From NCBI RefSeq assembly GCF_009827545.1, contig NZ_WTYS01000001.1, positions 2,815,772 through 2,879,771 of the forward strand: 64,000 bases of DNA. The letters are read 5' to 3'. Each line of letters opens with the position of its first letter. Position 1 is the first letter of the stretch. The position numbers were made by a program, and so were the translations under genes. A model generated the notes under the pieces. It was not told the origin of the DNA and searched no databases. It saw only the letters and a program-made list of their open reading frames with translations. Of this stretch, positions 27,016 through 35,241 are shown one piece after another. This DNA comes from Pontixanthobacter gangjinensis (GTDB lineage Bacteria > Pseudomonadota > Alphaproteobacteria > Sphingomonadales > Sphingomonadaceae).

Positions 27016-27019
27016 CAGA

Positions 27020-27451
27020 TCAGCCCTCCGCTACTTCGAGACCCATCGAACGCACGGAGCCTTCGATGATCTTCATTGCTTGGTCGATATCGTTTGCGTT
27101 CAGATCAGCCATTTTTGCTTCGGCAATTTCTTTCACCTGAGCGCGGGTAACAGAACCGGCAACAACTTTGCCCGGCTCCGAAGAACCCGACTTCAGCTTC
27201 GCAGCTTTCTTGATGTAATAGCTGGCTGGCGGTGTCTTGGTCACGAATGTGAACGAACGGTCCGCATAGACAGTGATTACTGTCGGGATAGGAGCGTTCT
27301 TTTCAAGTTCCTGCGTGGCAGCGTTAAATGCCTTACAGAATTCCATGATATTAACGCCGCGTTGACCCAGTGCCGGGCCGATTGGCGGGGATGGGTTGGC
27401 AGTGCCCGCGGGCACTTGCAGCTTGATATAGCCTTCAATCTTCTTGGCCAT
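27020..27451 (-). CDS. rplK: 50S ribosomal protein L11
   Basis: L11 forms the GTPase-associated centre and is needed for RelA activation. The 143-residue protein begins [20 protein letters not shown] and contains [20 protein letters not shown] and the C-terminal RNA-binding domain ending near [18 protein letters not shown]-type ribosome site precedes ATG 27451. Normally nusG and secE lie just upstream; here a 3.7-kb segment with ligase, exonuclease and pspA separates them. Confidence 0.99.
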   Translation of the reverse strand: MAKKIEGYIKLQVPAGTANPSPPIGPALGQRGVNIMEFCKAFNAATQELEKNAPIPTVITVYADRSFTFVTKTPPASYYIKKAAKLKSGSSEPGKVVAGSVTRAQVKEIAEAKMADLNANDIDQAMKIIEGSVRSMGLEVAEG

Positions 27452-27662
27452 TAGAGGCCTCCTTTCACACTGTCAGGCGGCCGTTCCCGAACGAACCGAT
27501 CCGCCTTCATGTTAAGTGGTCAAACGGTAAGACAGATTTACTCCGCCTCACCTCCCACGCGATATCCCAGTTGGGAAGCGGCGCTGATAGCGTTTTACGG
27601 GAAGAATGCAAGGTTTAGCGTCACCGATTGATTCGGGCGGGTATCGGCCAAGGTACGCGAAA

Positions 27663-29258
27663 TCAATCGGCAACCAATGCTCTCAGAGATTCAATCCTAT
27701 CAGCTTCATGAGCAGGCTTATCCCAGCGGACGCGATGGATGCGCGGAAAACGCATAGCAAGCTTGGATTTGTGACGCTTACTTTCGTGAACGCTGTCAAA
27801 AGCGACTTCGAAGACAAGCACTTTTTGAGTTTCGCGGACAGGGCCGAAGCGGTTTATCTTGTTCTGGCGCACATGACGGTCAATTTTCTTAAGCTGATCA
27901 TCGGTAAATCCCGAATACGCCTTGCCTACCGGGAGCAATTCGGCCCCTTCGTCGGGGTCACCATCCCAGCAACCGAATGTGTAGTCAGAAAAGAAGCTAG
28001 AGCGTTTGCCGGACCCTCGCTGGGCATACATCAACACGCAGTCAATCAGCAGCGGATCGCGCTTCCATTTGTACCAAAGCCCGGTCTTACTGCCCGAAAC
28101 ATAGGTGCTGTCGCGGCGCTTCAGCATCAGCCCCTCGATTGCGTCGTCGCGCGTTCCCTCACGGATCTTAGCAAGATGCTTGAAATCCGTAGCCTCCACC
28201 ACCTGGCTGATATCAAAATGGCTGCTTGGGAGCCGAGAGATGAAGCGTTCCAAATGTTGTCGGCGATCTTGCCAAGCGAGAGCACGCAAATCCTCGCCAG
28301 CCAAACTCAAGATATCATACAGTCTTGCGAAGGCTGGTGATTCTGTAAGCATTTTCTTACTCACTGTCTTGCGCCCAAGCCTCTGCTGAAGGGCGTTGAA
28401 GCTTGCCGCGCCGCCCGCATTACCCCCTTGGGTGGAGCCACGAACCAGCAATTCACCATCCAGCACTGCCGGAATTTCCAATGCGCCTACCATTTCCGGA
28501 AGACTCGCCGAAATATCATCGCCGCTGCGAGAATAGACCCGCGTATCACCTCCAGCGTGGACAATCTGGACCCTGATACCATCCCATTTCCATTCCGCCG
28601 CGTAATCCGCCAGATCGACAACAGTGTCCTCTAGCGGATGAGCAAGCATGAATGGGCGGAACAGCGGCAGATTCCCGATCTCGGGAGGGTCCTCGCCGTC
28701 GGCAGCCCAAGCAAACAATTGTTCGTATGGCGGCGCCAAAGCGTGCCAATATTCCTCAACTTCGTCGATTATCACTCCGAAGGCTTGCGCGAATGCGACC
28801 TTGCCCAATCTTGCCGAAATACCGATCCTCATGGCGCCAGTTGCCAGTTTGAGCAGAGCGTAACGGCCCGAGGAGTCGAGGCGATCCATAAGCTTGGGAA
28901 GTTCGGTCAGTACTGTTGCCCGAGTCAAACCTTCGAGAAATGCGACAGCCTCTGCCACGCTAGGCGGCGGCCCGGTACCTTCAATGGGATCAGGCCACAG
29001 CAAACTGGCGCATTCAGCCGTGTCACCCACGAAATCGCGGCTCAACGCCCACAACTCCGGGTCGACGCGATCTTTCATAATGTTGCGAATTGCCGTGGAT
29101 TTTACTGCCTTAAAATCAAGTCCGTCGGTTAATGCAGCGAGCGCCCACCCTCGGTCAGGGTCGGGCGTTACACGCAGATATTCTGCAATCAGACGCAGTT
29201 TCTCGTTGCGGCTTCGCGTATAAACCAACGCATCAATGAGGGCGGCAAATTTCTGCAA
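27663..29258 (-). CDS. ATP-dependent DNA ligase (ligase-associated cassette type)
   Basis: The 531-residue protein is a bacterial ATP-dependent DNA ligase. It has an N-terminal helical DNA-binding domain (residues 1-200), the adenylation domain with the catalytic motif EWKWDGIRV (Lys224), a DGELLVRG motif (III), EGLMLKRRDSTY (IV) and YKWKRDP (V), and a C-terminal OB domain. It lies 3 bp after the exonuclease gene on the same strand. In other bacteria this ligase type comes with an Lhr-like helicase and a metallophosphoesterase; only the exonuclease is present here. The likely role is DNA repair. Confidence 0.95.
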   Translation of the reverse strand: MQKFAALIDALVYTRSRNEKLRLIAEYLRVTPDPDRGWALAALTDGLDFKAVKSTAIRNIMKDRVDPELWALSRDFVGDTAECASLLWPDPIEGTGPPPSVAEAVAFLEGLTRATVLTELPKLMDRLDSSGRYALLKLATGAMRIGISARLGKVAFAQAFGVIIDEVEEYWHALAPPYEQLFAWAADGEDPPEIGNLPLFRPFMLAHPLEDTVVDLADYAAEWKWDGIRVQIVHAGGDTRVYSRSGDDISASLPEMVGALEIPAVLDGELLVRGSTQGGNAGGAASFNALQQRLGRKTVSKKMLTESPAFARLYDILSLAGEDLRALAWQDRRQHLERFISRLPSSHFDISQVVEATDFKHLAKIREGTRDDAIEGLMLKRRDSTYVSGSKTGLWYKWKRDPLLIDCVLMYAQRGSGKRSSFFSDYTFGCWDGDPDEGAELLPVGKAYSGFTDDQLKKIDRHVRQNKINRFGPVRETQKVLVFEVAFDSVHESKRHKSKLAMRFPRIHRVRWDKPAHEADRIESLRALVAD

Positions 29259-29261
29259 CGG

Positions 29262-30266
29262 CTAGTCGTCCTCATCCTCGCGCCCAACCATAGCGAGCGC
29301 GCGGGCCTTGCGCTGATTGAGTTCACACCAGCGTAGCAAAGCGTCTTCGCGGCCATGGGTTATCCAAGTTTCCCGCGGGTTCACATCGCCGATTGTCGTA
29401 GTAAGCTCATTCCAATCTGCATGGTCGGAAATCACCAAGGGCAGTTCAACATTACGTTGCCGCGCCCGCTGGCGTATCATCATCCAACCGCTGGCCATTG
29501 CAGTGATCGGATCAGGCAGTCGCCGGCTCCACCGGTCGTTAAGCGCAGAGGGAGGGGATATCACAATGTGCCCCCTCATTTCATCCTTTGGCGCATCACC
29601 GACCAACCGCAATTCCCCCAAAGCTACGCCCCACTCTTCGTAAAGTCGGCACATCTTTTCCATGGCACCATGGAGGTAAATTGGTGCGTTATAACCAGCC
29701 GCCCGTAACTCCGCGATTACCCGCTGGGCTTTACCCAGCGCGTATGCCCCCACCAGCACGCAGCGATCGGGATAGGCTGCAAGCGCATCGGTCAGTTTGG
29801 CAATTTCCTGCTCGATCGGTGGATGGGTAAATACAGGCAGGCCAAATGTCGCCTCGGTTATGAGAATATCGCAAGGAACCACTTCAAACGGCGGGCAAGT
29901 TGGATCTAGTCTGCGTTTGTAGTCGCCGGTAACGATTACGCGTTCACCAGCATGCTCCAGCAAGACCTGCGCGCTACCCAATACGTGTCCGGCCGGGTAA
30001 TATGTAGCGTCTACACCACCCGGCAGTCGAATGGTTTCCCTATATTGCACGGGCGTCGCGCCATCGCTGGTATTGTAGCGCAGCTTCATGATAGCGAGCG
30101 TCTCTGGCGTAGCTATCGTCGCTTCGTGACCGCCGCGCGCGTGATCCGCATGGCCGTGGGTTACTAATGCCTTGCCAACAGGCTCAGACGGATCAATCCA
30201 GCAGTCAGCTGGGCCAACATGGATGCCGTGCGGGTGAGGGGTAATCCATGAATAAGTTGAGTCCAT
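29262..30266 (-). CDS. Ligase-associated DNA exonuclease (metallo-beta-lactamase fold)
   Basis: The 334-residue protein resembles the TIGR04122 family, a putative beta-CASP-like nuclease encoded beside ATP-dependent ligases. The metal motif is THGHADH (His37, His39, Asp41, His42), with the further ligands in YPAGHVLGSAQ and VTGDYKRRLD and the ISDHADWNE segment in the C-terminal third. It precedes the ligase gene with 3 bp between stop and start and is divergent from pspA. The lack of the helicase and phosphoesterase partners in this window is notable. Confidence 0.92.
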   Translation of the reverse strand: MDSTYSWITPHPHGIHVGPADCWIDPSEPVGKALVTHGHADHARGGHEATIATPETLAIMKLRYNTSDGATPVQYRETIRLPGGVDATYYPAGHVLGSAQVLLEHAGERVIVTGDYKRRLDPTCPPFEVVPCDILITEATFGLPVFTHPPIEQEIAKLTDALAAYPDRCVLVGAYALGKAQRVIAELRAAGYNAPIYLHGAMEKMCRLYEEWGVALGELRLVGDAPKDEMRGHIVISPPSALNDRWSRRLPDPITAMASGWMMIRQRARQRNVELPLVISDHADWNELTTTIGDVNPRETWITHGREDALLRWCELNQRKARALAMVGREDEDD

Positions 30267-30378
30267 ACGGGTTTAATGCCGGCAGGACATAATCCGTTCC
30301 CCAAGAATTTGTTAATTGGTTGCACCTTAGGCCTTGTTAGTATTATGTTTTAATATGGGTTTTGAGGGTCAAAAAGCT

Positions 30379-31050
30379 ATGCATATTATTGTTCAGGTCA
30401 GAAATTTGGTGTCGAGCAACGTAGCAACGATGGTCGAACAGGTATCCAACCCAACAAAAATGCTGCGGCTGCTTCGCAAGGAAATTGAAGAAGCCGACAT
30501 TGCGCTTCATGGGGAGATCAGCAAGCTGACCCGGCAGAAGACGCGCGCTGAGGCATCCGCCCAAAGGCTGACCGAGGAAGTCACCAGTTGGTCAGAAAAA
30601 GCCAAAGTTGCGATGGATCATGGCCGCGAAGATCTGGCCCGTTCGGCACTGCTCGCGCGCGAAGATATTAAATTGCAGGCCAAGAATTTCAAAGCCGATA
30701 CCAAGCGACTGGCAGACGAAATTTCCGTTGCAAGGGCCGCGCTGGAACAGCTTGAAGCGAAGCTGGCCGAAACCAATTCGCAGCTAAGGGCAAGGGAGGC
30801 AAGCGAATCTGCAAGCCGCGTTGCAACCTCAGCGGGTCCAGCAGATAGCACCGCCGACAGGCAGATGGACCGGATTGCCAATCTGGAACGCCGTGTCGAT
30901 CATACGCTCGGCGATCAGCCACAAACTGGAAAATCAGCGGCTACAATAGATGCAGAAATTGCCGCAATGGGCCGCGACGCCGCGGTTGATGCGGAGCTGG
31001 AGAAGCTGAGAAGCAGCGCTGGCACCAAGAAAAAGCGCAAAACTGAATAA
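30379..31050 (+). CDS. pspA: PspA/IM30 family membrane-stress protein
   Basis: PspA proteins form curved ESCRT-III-like assemblies on the cytoplasmic membrane under envelope stress. The 223-residue protein has the PspA N-terminus with the core VSNPTKMLRLLRKEIEEAD, followed by long heptad-rich coiled coil (LTRQKTRAEASAQRLTEEV) and a basic end (TKKKRKTE). ATG 30379 starts the protein closest to the family's N-terminus; ATG 30355 would add eight residues. No pspB, pspC or pspF lies beside it. A terminator follows at 31112. Confidence 0.9.
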   Translation: MHIIVQVRNLVSSNVATMVEQVSNPTKMLRLLRKEIEEADIALHGEISKLTRQKTRAEASAQRLTEEVTSWSEKAKVAMDHGREDLARSALLAREDIKLQAKNFKADTKRLADEISVARAALEQLEAKLAETNSQLRAREASESASRVATSAGPADSTADRQMDRIANLERRVDHTLGDQPQTGKSAATIDAEIAAMGRDAAVDAELEKLRSSAGTKKKRKTE

Positions 31051-31111
31051 TCTACGCGCACCATCTCGATGCAGCTTGCGAACATCGCGAGGTGCAGGTC
31101 AGATACAAAGA

Positions 31112-31143
31112 GGGCCCCGGTTTAATGCCGGAGCCCTTTCTTG
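31112..31143 (+). terminator. Intrinsic terminator after pspA (shared hairpin with nusG)
   Basis: GGGCCCCGG (31112-31120) pairs with CCGGAGCCC (31128-31136), with one A:C mismatch on this strand (a G:U pair on the other), around a TTTAATG loop. TTTCTTGTTT follows on the plus strand. The same hairpin lies 27 bp downstream of the nusG stop on the minus strand, where TCTTTG follows, so it may terminate both. Confidence 0.8.
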
Positions 31144-31163
31144 TTTGCGCTTGAAAAAACGGC

Positions 31164-31700
31164 TTACTTTGACAATTCGACCTGTTCGAATTCCAATTCC
31201 ACCGGAGTGGCGCGGCCGAAGATCGATACAGAGACCTTGACCTTGGCTTTGTCGAAATCGAGTTCTTCCACCACACCATTGAAGCTGGCGAATGGGCCGT
31301 CGAGCACTTTGACCGAATCGCCGATCTCGTAATCGACGTGAATGTCTTTTTTCGGAGCCGCCTTGGCTTCCTCGACACCGCCGAAATAGCGTGCGGCTTC
31401 TTTATCGGTGATCGCTTGCGGCTTGTTGTTGGAACCTAAAAAGCCAGTAACCTTTGGCGTGTTCTTGACCAAATGGTAGACATCATCGGTCATACTCAAC
31501 TTGGCCAGCACATAGCCCGGCATAAATTTGCGTTCGGTCTGTACCTTCTTTCCGCGTTTGATTTCTGTGATGGTTTCCGTCGGCACTTCGACTTCTTCGA
31601 CACCGTCGGACAAACCAAGACGCTCCGCCTCGGAAATAATCGCGTCGCGAACCTTATTTTCGAAACCCGAATATGCGTGGATGATGTACCAACGAGCCAT
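31164..31700 (-). CDS. nusG: Transcription termination/antitermination protein NusG
   Basis: NusG binds RNA polymerase and links it to Rho or ribosomes. The 178-residue protein starts MARWYIIHAYSGFENKVRDA; an ATG 24 bp upstream in frame is less likely. The NGN domain has the KKVQTERKFMPGYVLAKLSM segment, and the KOW domain has IGDSVKVLDGPFASFNGVVE and the final FGRATPVELEFEQVEL. The gene lies downstream of secE, as usual, but rplK does not follow. Confidence 0.99.
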   Translation of the reverse strand: MARWYIIHAYSGFENKVRDAIISEAERLGLSDGVEEVEVPTETITEIKRGKKVQTERKFMPGYVLAKLSMTDDVYHLVKNTPKVTGFLGSNNKPQAITDKEAARYFGGVEEAKAAPKKDIHVDYEIGDSVKVLDGPFASFNGVVEELDFDKAKVKVSVSIFGRATPVELEFEQVELSK

Positions 31701-31811
31701 CTTTGATCCCTGTAAGAAAGTCATGTTCCGCAGTCTTGATAAACTGCATTGTTACGAAGCAAGCATGCGGCCCTGCCAAGGCGCGAAAATCAGGCCCGAG
31801 GGCCCCAAAAG

Positions 31812-32018
31812 TCAAGCCAGTGTCAGCAGCCAACTGACCAACGAGCCGAAGCCAGTGTCAACCAGCAAAAAGAACAGCGACAGGATAACCATCATGATGC
31901 CAACAAAGATAGCAGTCGTGATTGTCTCCTGGCGGGTCGGCCAAACCACTTTGCTGGTTTCGGTCTGCACCTGGCGAATAAATTCTGCCGGTGACGTCTT
32001 GGAGCTTTTTTCTGCCAT
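31812..32018 (-). CDS. secE: Preprotein translocase subunit SecE
   Basis: SecE is the small essential subunit of the SecYEG channel. The 68-residue single-membrane-segment form is typical of alphaproteobacteria: an amphipathic helix with TSKVVWPTRQETITTA (the conserved VxWPxRxE core), then the membrane helix FVGIMMVILSLFFLLVD. nusG follows after 111 bp. An unusual hairpin with a U-tract precedes it at 32045-32069. Confidence 0.97.
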   Translation of the reverse strand: MAEKSSKTSPAEFIRQVQTETSKVVWPTRQETITTAIFVGIMMVILSLFFLLVDTGFGSLVSWLLTLA

Positions 32019-32044
32019 CTGCCTCAGCTTTCGCTGTCCATTGT

Positions 32045-32069
32045 TAAAAACAGTGTGAAAGAATCACAC
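32045..32069 (-). terminator. Hairpin with U-tract upstream of secE (terminator or attenuator)
   Basis: On the minus strand GTGTGA, a five-base loop and TCACAC form a stem that is followed by TGTTTTT. The U-tract ends about 27 bases before the secE ATG on the same strand. It either ends an unidentified upstream minus-strand transcript or acts as a conditional attenuator in the secE leader. The structure is seen directly; its action is inference. Confidence 0.55.
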
Positions 32070-32108
32070 GTCCGAAAAATAATCTCTTCCAGAATGGGGG
32101 TAACGCCG

Positions 32109-32137
32109 CCCCGGTTCAAGTCCGGGAGGGGCTGTAA
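32109..32137 (+). other. tRNA T-arm-like element in the secE upstream region
   Basis: CCCGG (32110-32114), the seven-base loop TTCAAGT and CCGGG (32122-32126) form a perfect T-arm, and GGTTCAAGTCC matches the tRNA B-box type sequence. AGGGGCTG follows, where an acceptor strand would be. No complementary AGCCCCT or D- and anticodon arms can be found upstream, so a full tRNA is excluded. It could be a tRNA 3' fragment (an integration scar) or a chance hairpin in the secE leader. Confidence 0.35.
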
Positions 32138-32329
32138 CACCAACAATTGTCGGAAGACGCGAGCTATCTAGGCGGGAGGGCTCTGAAAAGCAAGACGGAG
32201 ATGCGCCTCTCCAAAGATAGGCCCAAACACTGGCCAGAAGGCAGGTAATGCGCGTGCTTTTGGACTGGCATTGCTGCTGGCATGGCTCTAGCGTGCGCGG
32301 CAATATTAGGGATTAGGGGGAGCCAATCA

Positions 32330-33868
32330 ATGGCCGCTAGCGACACTGCCGGATCGAGCTTGATCGATCAGGTAACCAATGTTTCCGACTTTATATGGGG
32401 TGGCACATGGAATGGGGAGGCGCTTCCTTGGCTGTCCATCGGCGGCCAACCGATCCCCCCCATGACGTTGATCCTGCTGGGTATCGGCATGTGGATCATG
32501 ATTGGCCTGAAGTTTTATCCGATCCGGAAGCTTGGCAGTGCCTTCAAAGGCCTTTTCTCCAGCCGTAAAAGCGATGGTGCGGGCGAAATTTCGCCTTTCG
32601 CCGCGCTTTCGACTGCTTTGTCCGGCCAAGTTGGTACCGGCAACCTTGCAGGGGTTGCAACTGCGATCACGTTGGGCGGACCGGGCGCGATTTTCTGGAT
32701 GTGGGTGACCGCATTGGTTGGCATGGCACTGGCTTTTGCCGAAGGTTCGCTAGCGATTCGTTACCGCGAGAAGACATCAGACGGCGTTTATCGCGGCGGG
32801 CCGATGAGCTATATCATGATGGGTCTGGGCAAGAAATACACTTGGCTTGCCATCCTGTTTTGCCTGGGCACGTTGTTCTCTGCATTAGTAACTGGTAACT
32901 CCATCCAAGCCAATGCGGTCGCCGACGGCTTGAATGAACTGTTCGGCATTGAGGAATGGCTCGGCGGATTGATCGTCGCGGTGCTGGTATTCATCGTAAT
33001 CATTGGCGGCATCAAATCCATTGGCGGCGTGGCGGAGAAGATCATTCCGTTCATGGCTGGTGCCTATGTGCTGATGGCCGTTATTGCGCTGATCCTGAAC
33101 TTCGGAGATTTGCCAGCAACCTTTGGCCTGATCTTCAACGGAGCATTCAACACGCAAGCTGCCACCGGCGGCTTCTTGGGCGCTGCGATCATGCTCGCAA
33201 TTCGTGCAGGTGTGGCTCGTGGGTTGTTCTCTAATGAGGCTGGTCAGGGTTCCACTCCAATCGCTCATGCCGTGGCGCAAACTAACGATCCCGAACAGCA
33301 GGGACGCATGGCAATGCTGGGCACTTTCATTGATACAATCGTGATCTGCACCATGACCGCACTAGTGATGTTGACTGTGAAAGGCGATTTCACCGCCGGC
33401 GGTGAAGCCGTAGCGCATGCGTGGAATTCTGACTTGCAGGGTTTCGCCATGACCAGCGGTGCGTTTGCAGCGGCATTCCCGTTTGAAATTGCCAGCGTTC
33501 CAATCGGTACGTTGGTCGCTTCAATTGCGCTGATCCTGTTCGTGTTCACCACATTGTTGACGTGGAGCTATTATGGCGAACGTGCGATCACCTTCATATA
33601 TGACCGCGTACCGGGCTCGACCCGCGGCGGAGAGAAAGTGCTGCACATGATCTGGCGCGTGCTGTGGTGCGTAGTGATTTATATCGGCGCTTCGCAGGAT
33701 CTGACCTTGGTCTGGCGCCTAGGAGACATTTCCAACGCAGCGATGGCATTGCCCAACTTGCTCGCATTGGCGTTGCTGTCAGGCGTTGTCTTTAAACTGG
33801 CTCAGGGCGACAAGACAGCCGGCCCTGATCACCATGCTGATACGCCGGAAGAACCCGAAGAATACTGA
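32330..33868 (+). CDS. Alanine/glycine:cation symporter (AGCS family)
   Basis: The 512-residue membrane protein belongs to the AGCS family, which imports alanine or glycine with sodium or protons. It has about ten membrane segments, the LSGQVGTGNLAGVATAI motif in the N-terminal half, RGGPMSYIMMGLG in the middle, and ARGLFSNEAGQGSTPIAHA in the second half. ATG 32330 is preferred to 32282 because GGGGGAG lies eight bases upstream. A strong intrinsic terminator follows. It sits on the opposite strand to secE-nusG. Confidence 0.96.
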   Translation: MAASDTAGSSLIDQVTNVSDFIWGGTWNGEALPWLSIGGQPIPPMTLILLGIGMWIMIGLKFYPIRKLGSAFKGLFSSRKSDGAGEISPFAALSTALSGQVGTGNLAGVATAITLGGPGAIFWMWVTALVGMALAFAEGSLAIRYREKTSDGVYRGGPMSYIMMGLGKKYTWLAILFCLGTLFSALVTGNSIQANAVADGLNELFGIEEWLGGLIVAVLVFIVIIGGIKSIGGVAEKIIPFMAGAYVLMAVIALILNFGDLPATFGLIFNGAFNTQAATGGFLGAAIMLAIRAGVARGLFSNEAGQGSTPIAHAVAQTNDPEQQGRMAMLGTFIDTIVICTMTALVMLTVKGDFTAGGEAVAHAWNSDLQGFAMTSGAFAAAFPFEIASVPIGTLVASIALILFVFTTLLTWSYYGERAITFIYDRVPGSTRGGEKVLHMIWRVLWCVVIYIGASQDLTLVWRLGDISNAAMALPNLLALALLSGVVFKLAQGDKTAGPDHHADTPEEPEEY

Positions 33869-33892
33869 CGGTTCGATCCCGCATGCGAATAT

Positions 33893-33928
33893 AAAAAGGG
33901 GCCGGCCGTTATGACCGGCCCCTTTTCT
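33893..33928 (+). terminator. Intrinsic terminator after the AGCS symporter gene
   Basis: GGGGCCGG (33898-33905) and CCGGCCCC (33915-33922) form a strong GC stem around the loop CCGTTATGA. TTTTCTGTTT follows on the plus strand, and AAAAA precedes it, so it may also work on the minus strand. Confidence 0.88.
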
Positions 33929-33958
33929 GTTTAGGGGGCTCTTATTACGCGGGTGGCG

Positions 33959-34108
33959 CTATCTTGCGCCAAACAGCCGAGCGAAAAATCCAGGCTCATC
34001 CATCGGCAAGATCGGACCGTGCGCCATATAGCGTTGCGATGCATCGCGGTGCGGGCGTGGTTGGACCCAGCGATCGGGAGTGCTGGAACGAAAAGTCAAA
34101 CTCGACAT
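33959..34108 (-). CDS. Small 49-residue protein with strong ribosome binding site
   Basis: The ATG at 34108 is preceded by AAAGGAG with seven bases of spacing on the minus strand, and the frame runs to a TAG at 33959-33961. The product is basic and has a hydrophobic end (FFARLFGAR); it is rich in Pro, Arg and His (WVQPRPHRDASQRYMAHGP). I do not recognise it. The ribosome site, the protein-like composition and the position between terminator and tRNA-Trp support a real gene. It may be an alphaproteobacteria- or sphingomonad-specific small protein. Confidence 0.6.
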   Translation of the reverse strand: MSSLTFRSSTPDRWVQPRPHRDASQRYMAHGPILPMDEPGFFARLFGAR

Positions 34109-34293
34109 AACCTATTCTCCTTTATTGCATCAGTTCACCGCTACTAATGCACAGACTGGCTATGCGGTTCCTGAACATCTTTGATGCCTTGGGTTCATGT
34201 AGGTGACGTTTACGCACGCAAATCGGCGCGCATCTGCGCAAAAGCAGATCAAACACAGCGGAGCGTTATCCGGATATTGTTGAGAAAATTGCC

Positions 34294-34369
34294 TGGCAGG
34301 AGCGCACGGACTCGAACCGTGGGCCCTCGGTTTTGGAGACCGATGCTCTACCAACTGAGCTACGCTCCT
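34294..34369 (-). tRNA. trnW: tRNA-Trp (anticodon CCA)
   Basis: The 76-base gene folds as a normal cloverleaf on the minus strand. The acceptor is AGGAGCG paired with CGCTCCT, the D-arm contains AGCTCAGTTGGTAGAGC, the anticodon loop is CTCCAAA (anticodon CCA, Trp), and the T-arm is CACGGTTCGAGTCCGTG. The CCA end is encoded (34294-34296). tRNA-Trp is often located just upstream of secE-nusG; here the symporter gene lies between. Confidence 0.98.
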
Positions 34370-34461
34370 GCAGGCAAGCGCGCATCTATAGCGATGCTTG
34401 ACCTATGGCAAGCCACTCAATTGCCCAGCCTTCGCCCTTCTCCGCGAAGATAGAAGCTAGG

Positions 34462-35241
34462 ATGTTTTCGCTCGCGCAGTTACAACGCTCCTTTATGCAT
34501 GCTCCTGTACCACCTTTGATTCCGGCAGACATGCTGCTGCTTGCCTATCGCAGTGGAATTTTCCCAATGGCTGATAGCCGCGACGATCCCGAGATATTCT
34601 GGGTCGAGCCCAGAGAACGAGCGGTATTTTCGCTGGAAGAATTTGCTCCAGGCCGAACCCTAAGGAAGATTGTCAGGCAAGACCGTTATCGTGTCACGTG
34701 TGACACAGCCTTTGCCGATGTGGTCGCGGCGTGTGCAGCCCCCCGACCCGGGCATCCCGAAAGCTGGATCAGCCACAGGATCGCCGCCAGCTACGCCGCC
34801 TTGCACGATTTAGGACATGCCCATTCGATCGAATGCTGGGATGGCAATGACTTGGTTGGCGGGCTTTATGGGGTCAGCTTTGACCGCGTGTTCTGCGGCG
34901 AAAGCATGTTCAGCCGAGCCGATAATGCGTCAAAAGTAGCGCTCGTATGGCTCGTTGCCATCTTGAAGGAGGCGGAAGTCACGCTGCTTGATTGCCAGTT
35001 CATGACTGACCATTTGGCATCGCTGGGTGCGGTGGAAATGAGCCAAGACGATTATGTCAAACTGGTGCAGCAAGCGCGGGGGCTAGCTGCCAAAACCTTG
35101 GGAGAAGCTTATTCGGCGCTGGTCGGAGCTGCTGCGGGTAGCGGTTCGGCCGGAGTCGCAAGAGCTGAATCAGGCGCAGGTGCTCGGGCTGCATCGTCGC
35201 CGGGAAAACTCATCGCGCAATCTTTCACCCAGACATCATAA
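34462..35241 (+). CDS. aat: Leucyl/phenylalanyl-tRNA--protein transferase
   Basis: Aat adds Leu or Phe to N-terminal Arg or Lys residues, marking proteins for ClpS/ClpAP (N-end rule). The 259-residue form begins MFSLAQLQRSFMHAPVPPLI and has the LLLAYRSGIFPMAD motif, FWVEPRERAVF, HSIECWDGNDLVGGLYGVS and GESMFSRADNASKVAL. An upstream ATG (34405) is possible. The last 40 or so residues, Ala/Gly/Ser-rich, lie opposite the end of the DUF2155 gene in a 133-bp tail-to-tail overlap and are longer than usual for the family. Confidence 0.95.
   Translation: MFSLAQLQRSFMHAPVPPLIPADMLLLAYRSGIFPMADSRDDPEIFWVEPRERAVFSLEEFAPGRTLRKIVRQDRYRVTCDTAFADVVAACAAPRPGHPESWISHRIAASYAALHDLGHAHSIECWDGNDLVGGLYGVSFDRVFCGESMFSRADNASKVALVWLVAILKEAEVTLLDCQFMTDHLASLGAVEMSQDDYVKLVQQARGLAAKTLGEAYSALVGAAAGSGSAGVARAESGAGARAASSPGKLIAQSFTQTS

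Noticed and set aside
30300-30378. Sigma-54 promoter in front of pspA
   Set aside because: No TGGCAC-N5-TTGC element is present. TTGGTT and TATTAT occur, but their spacing of 19 is poor.
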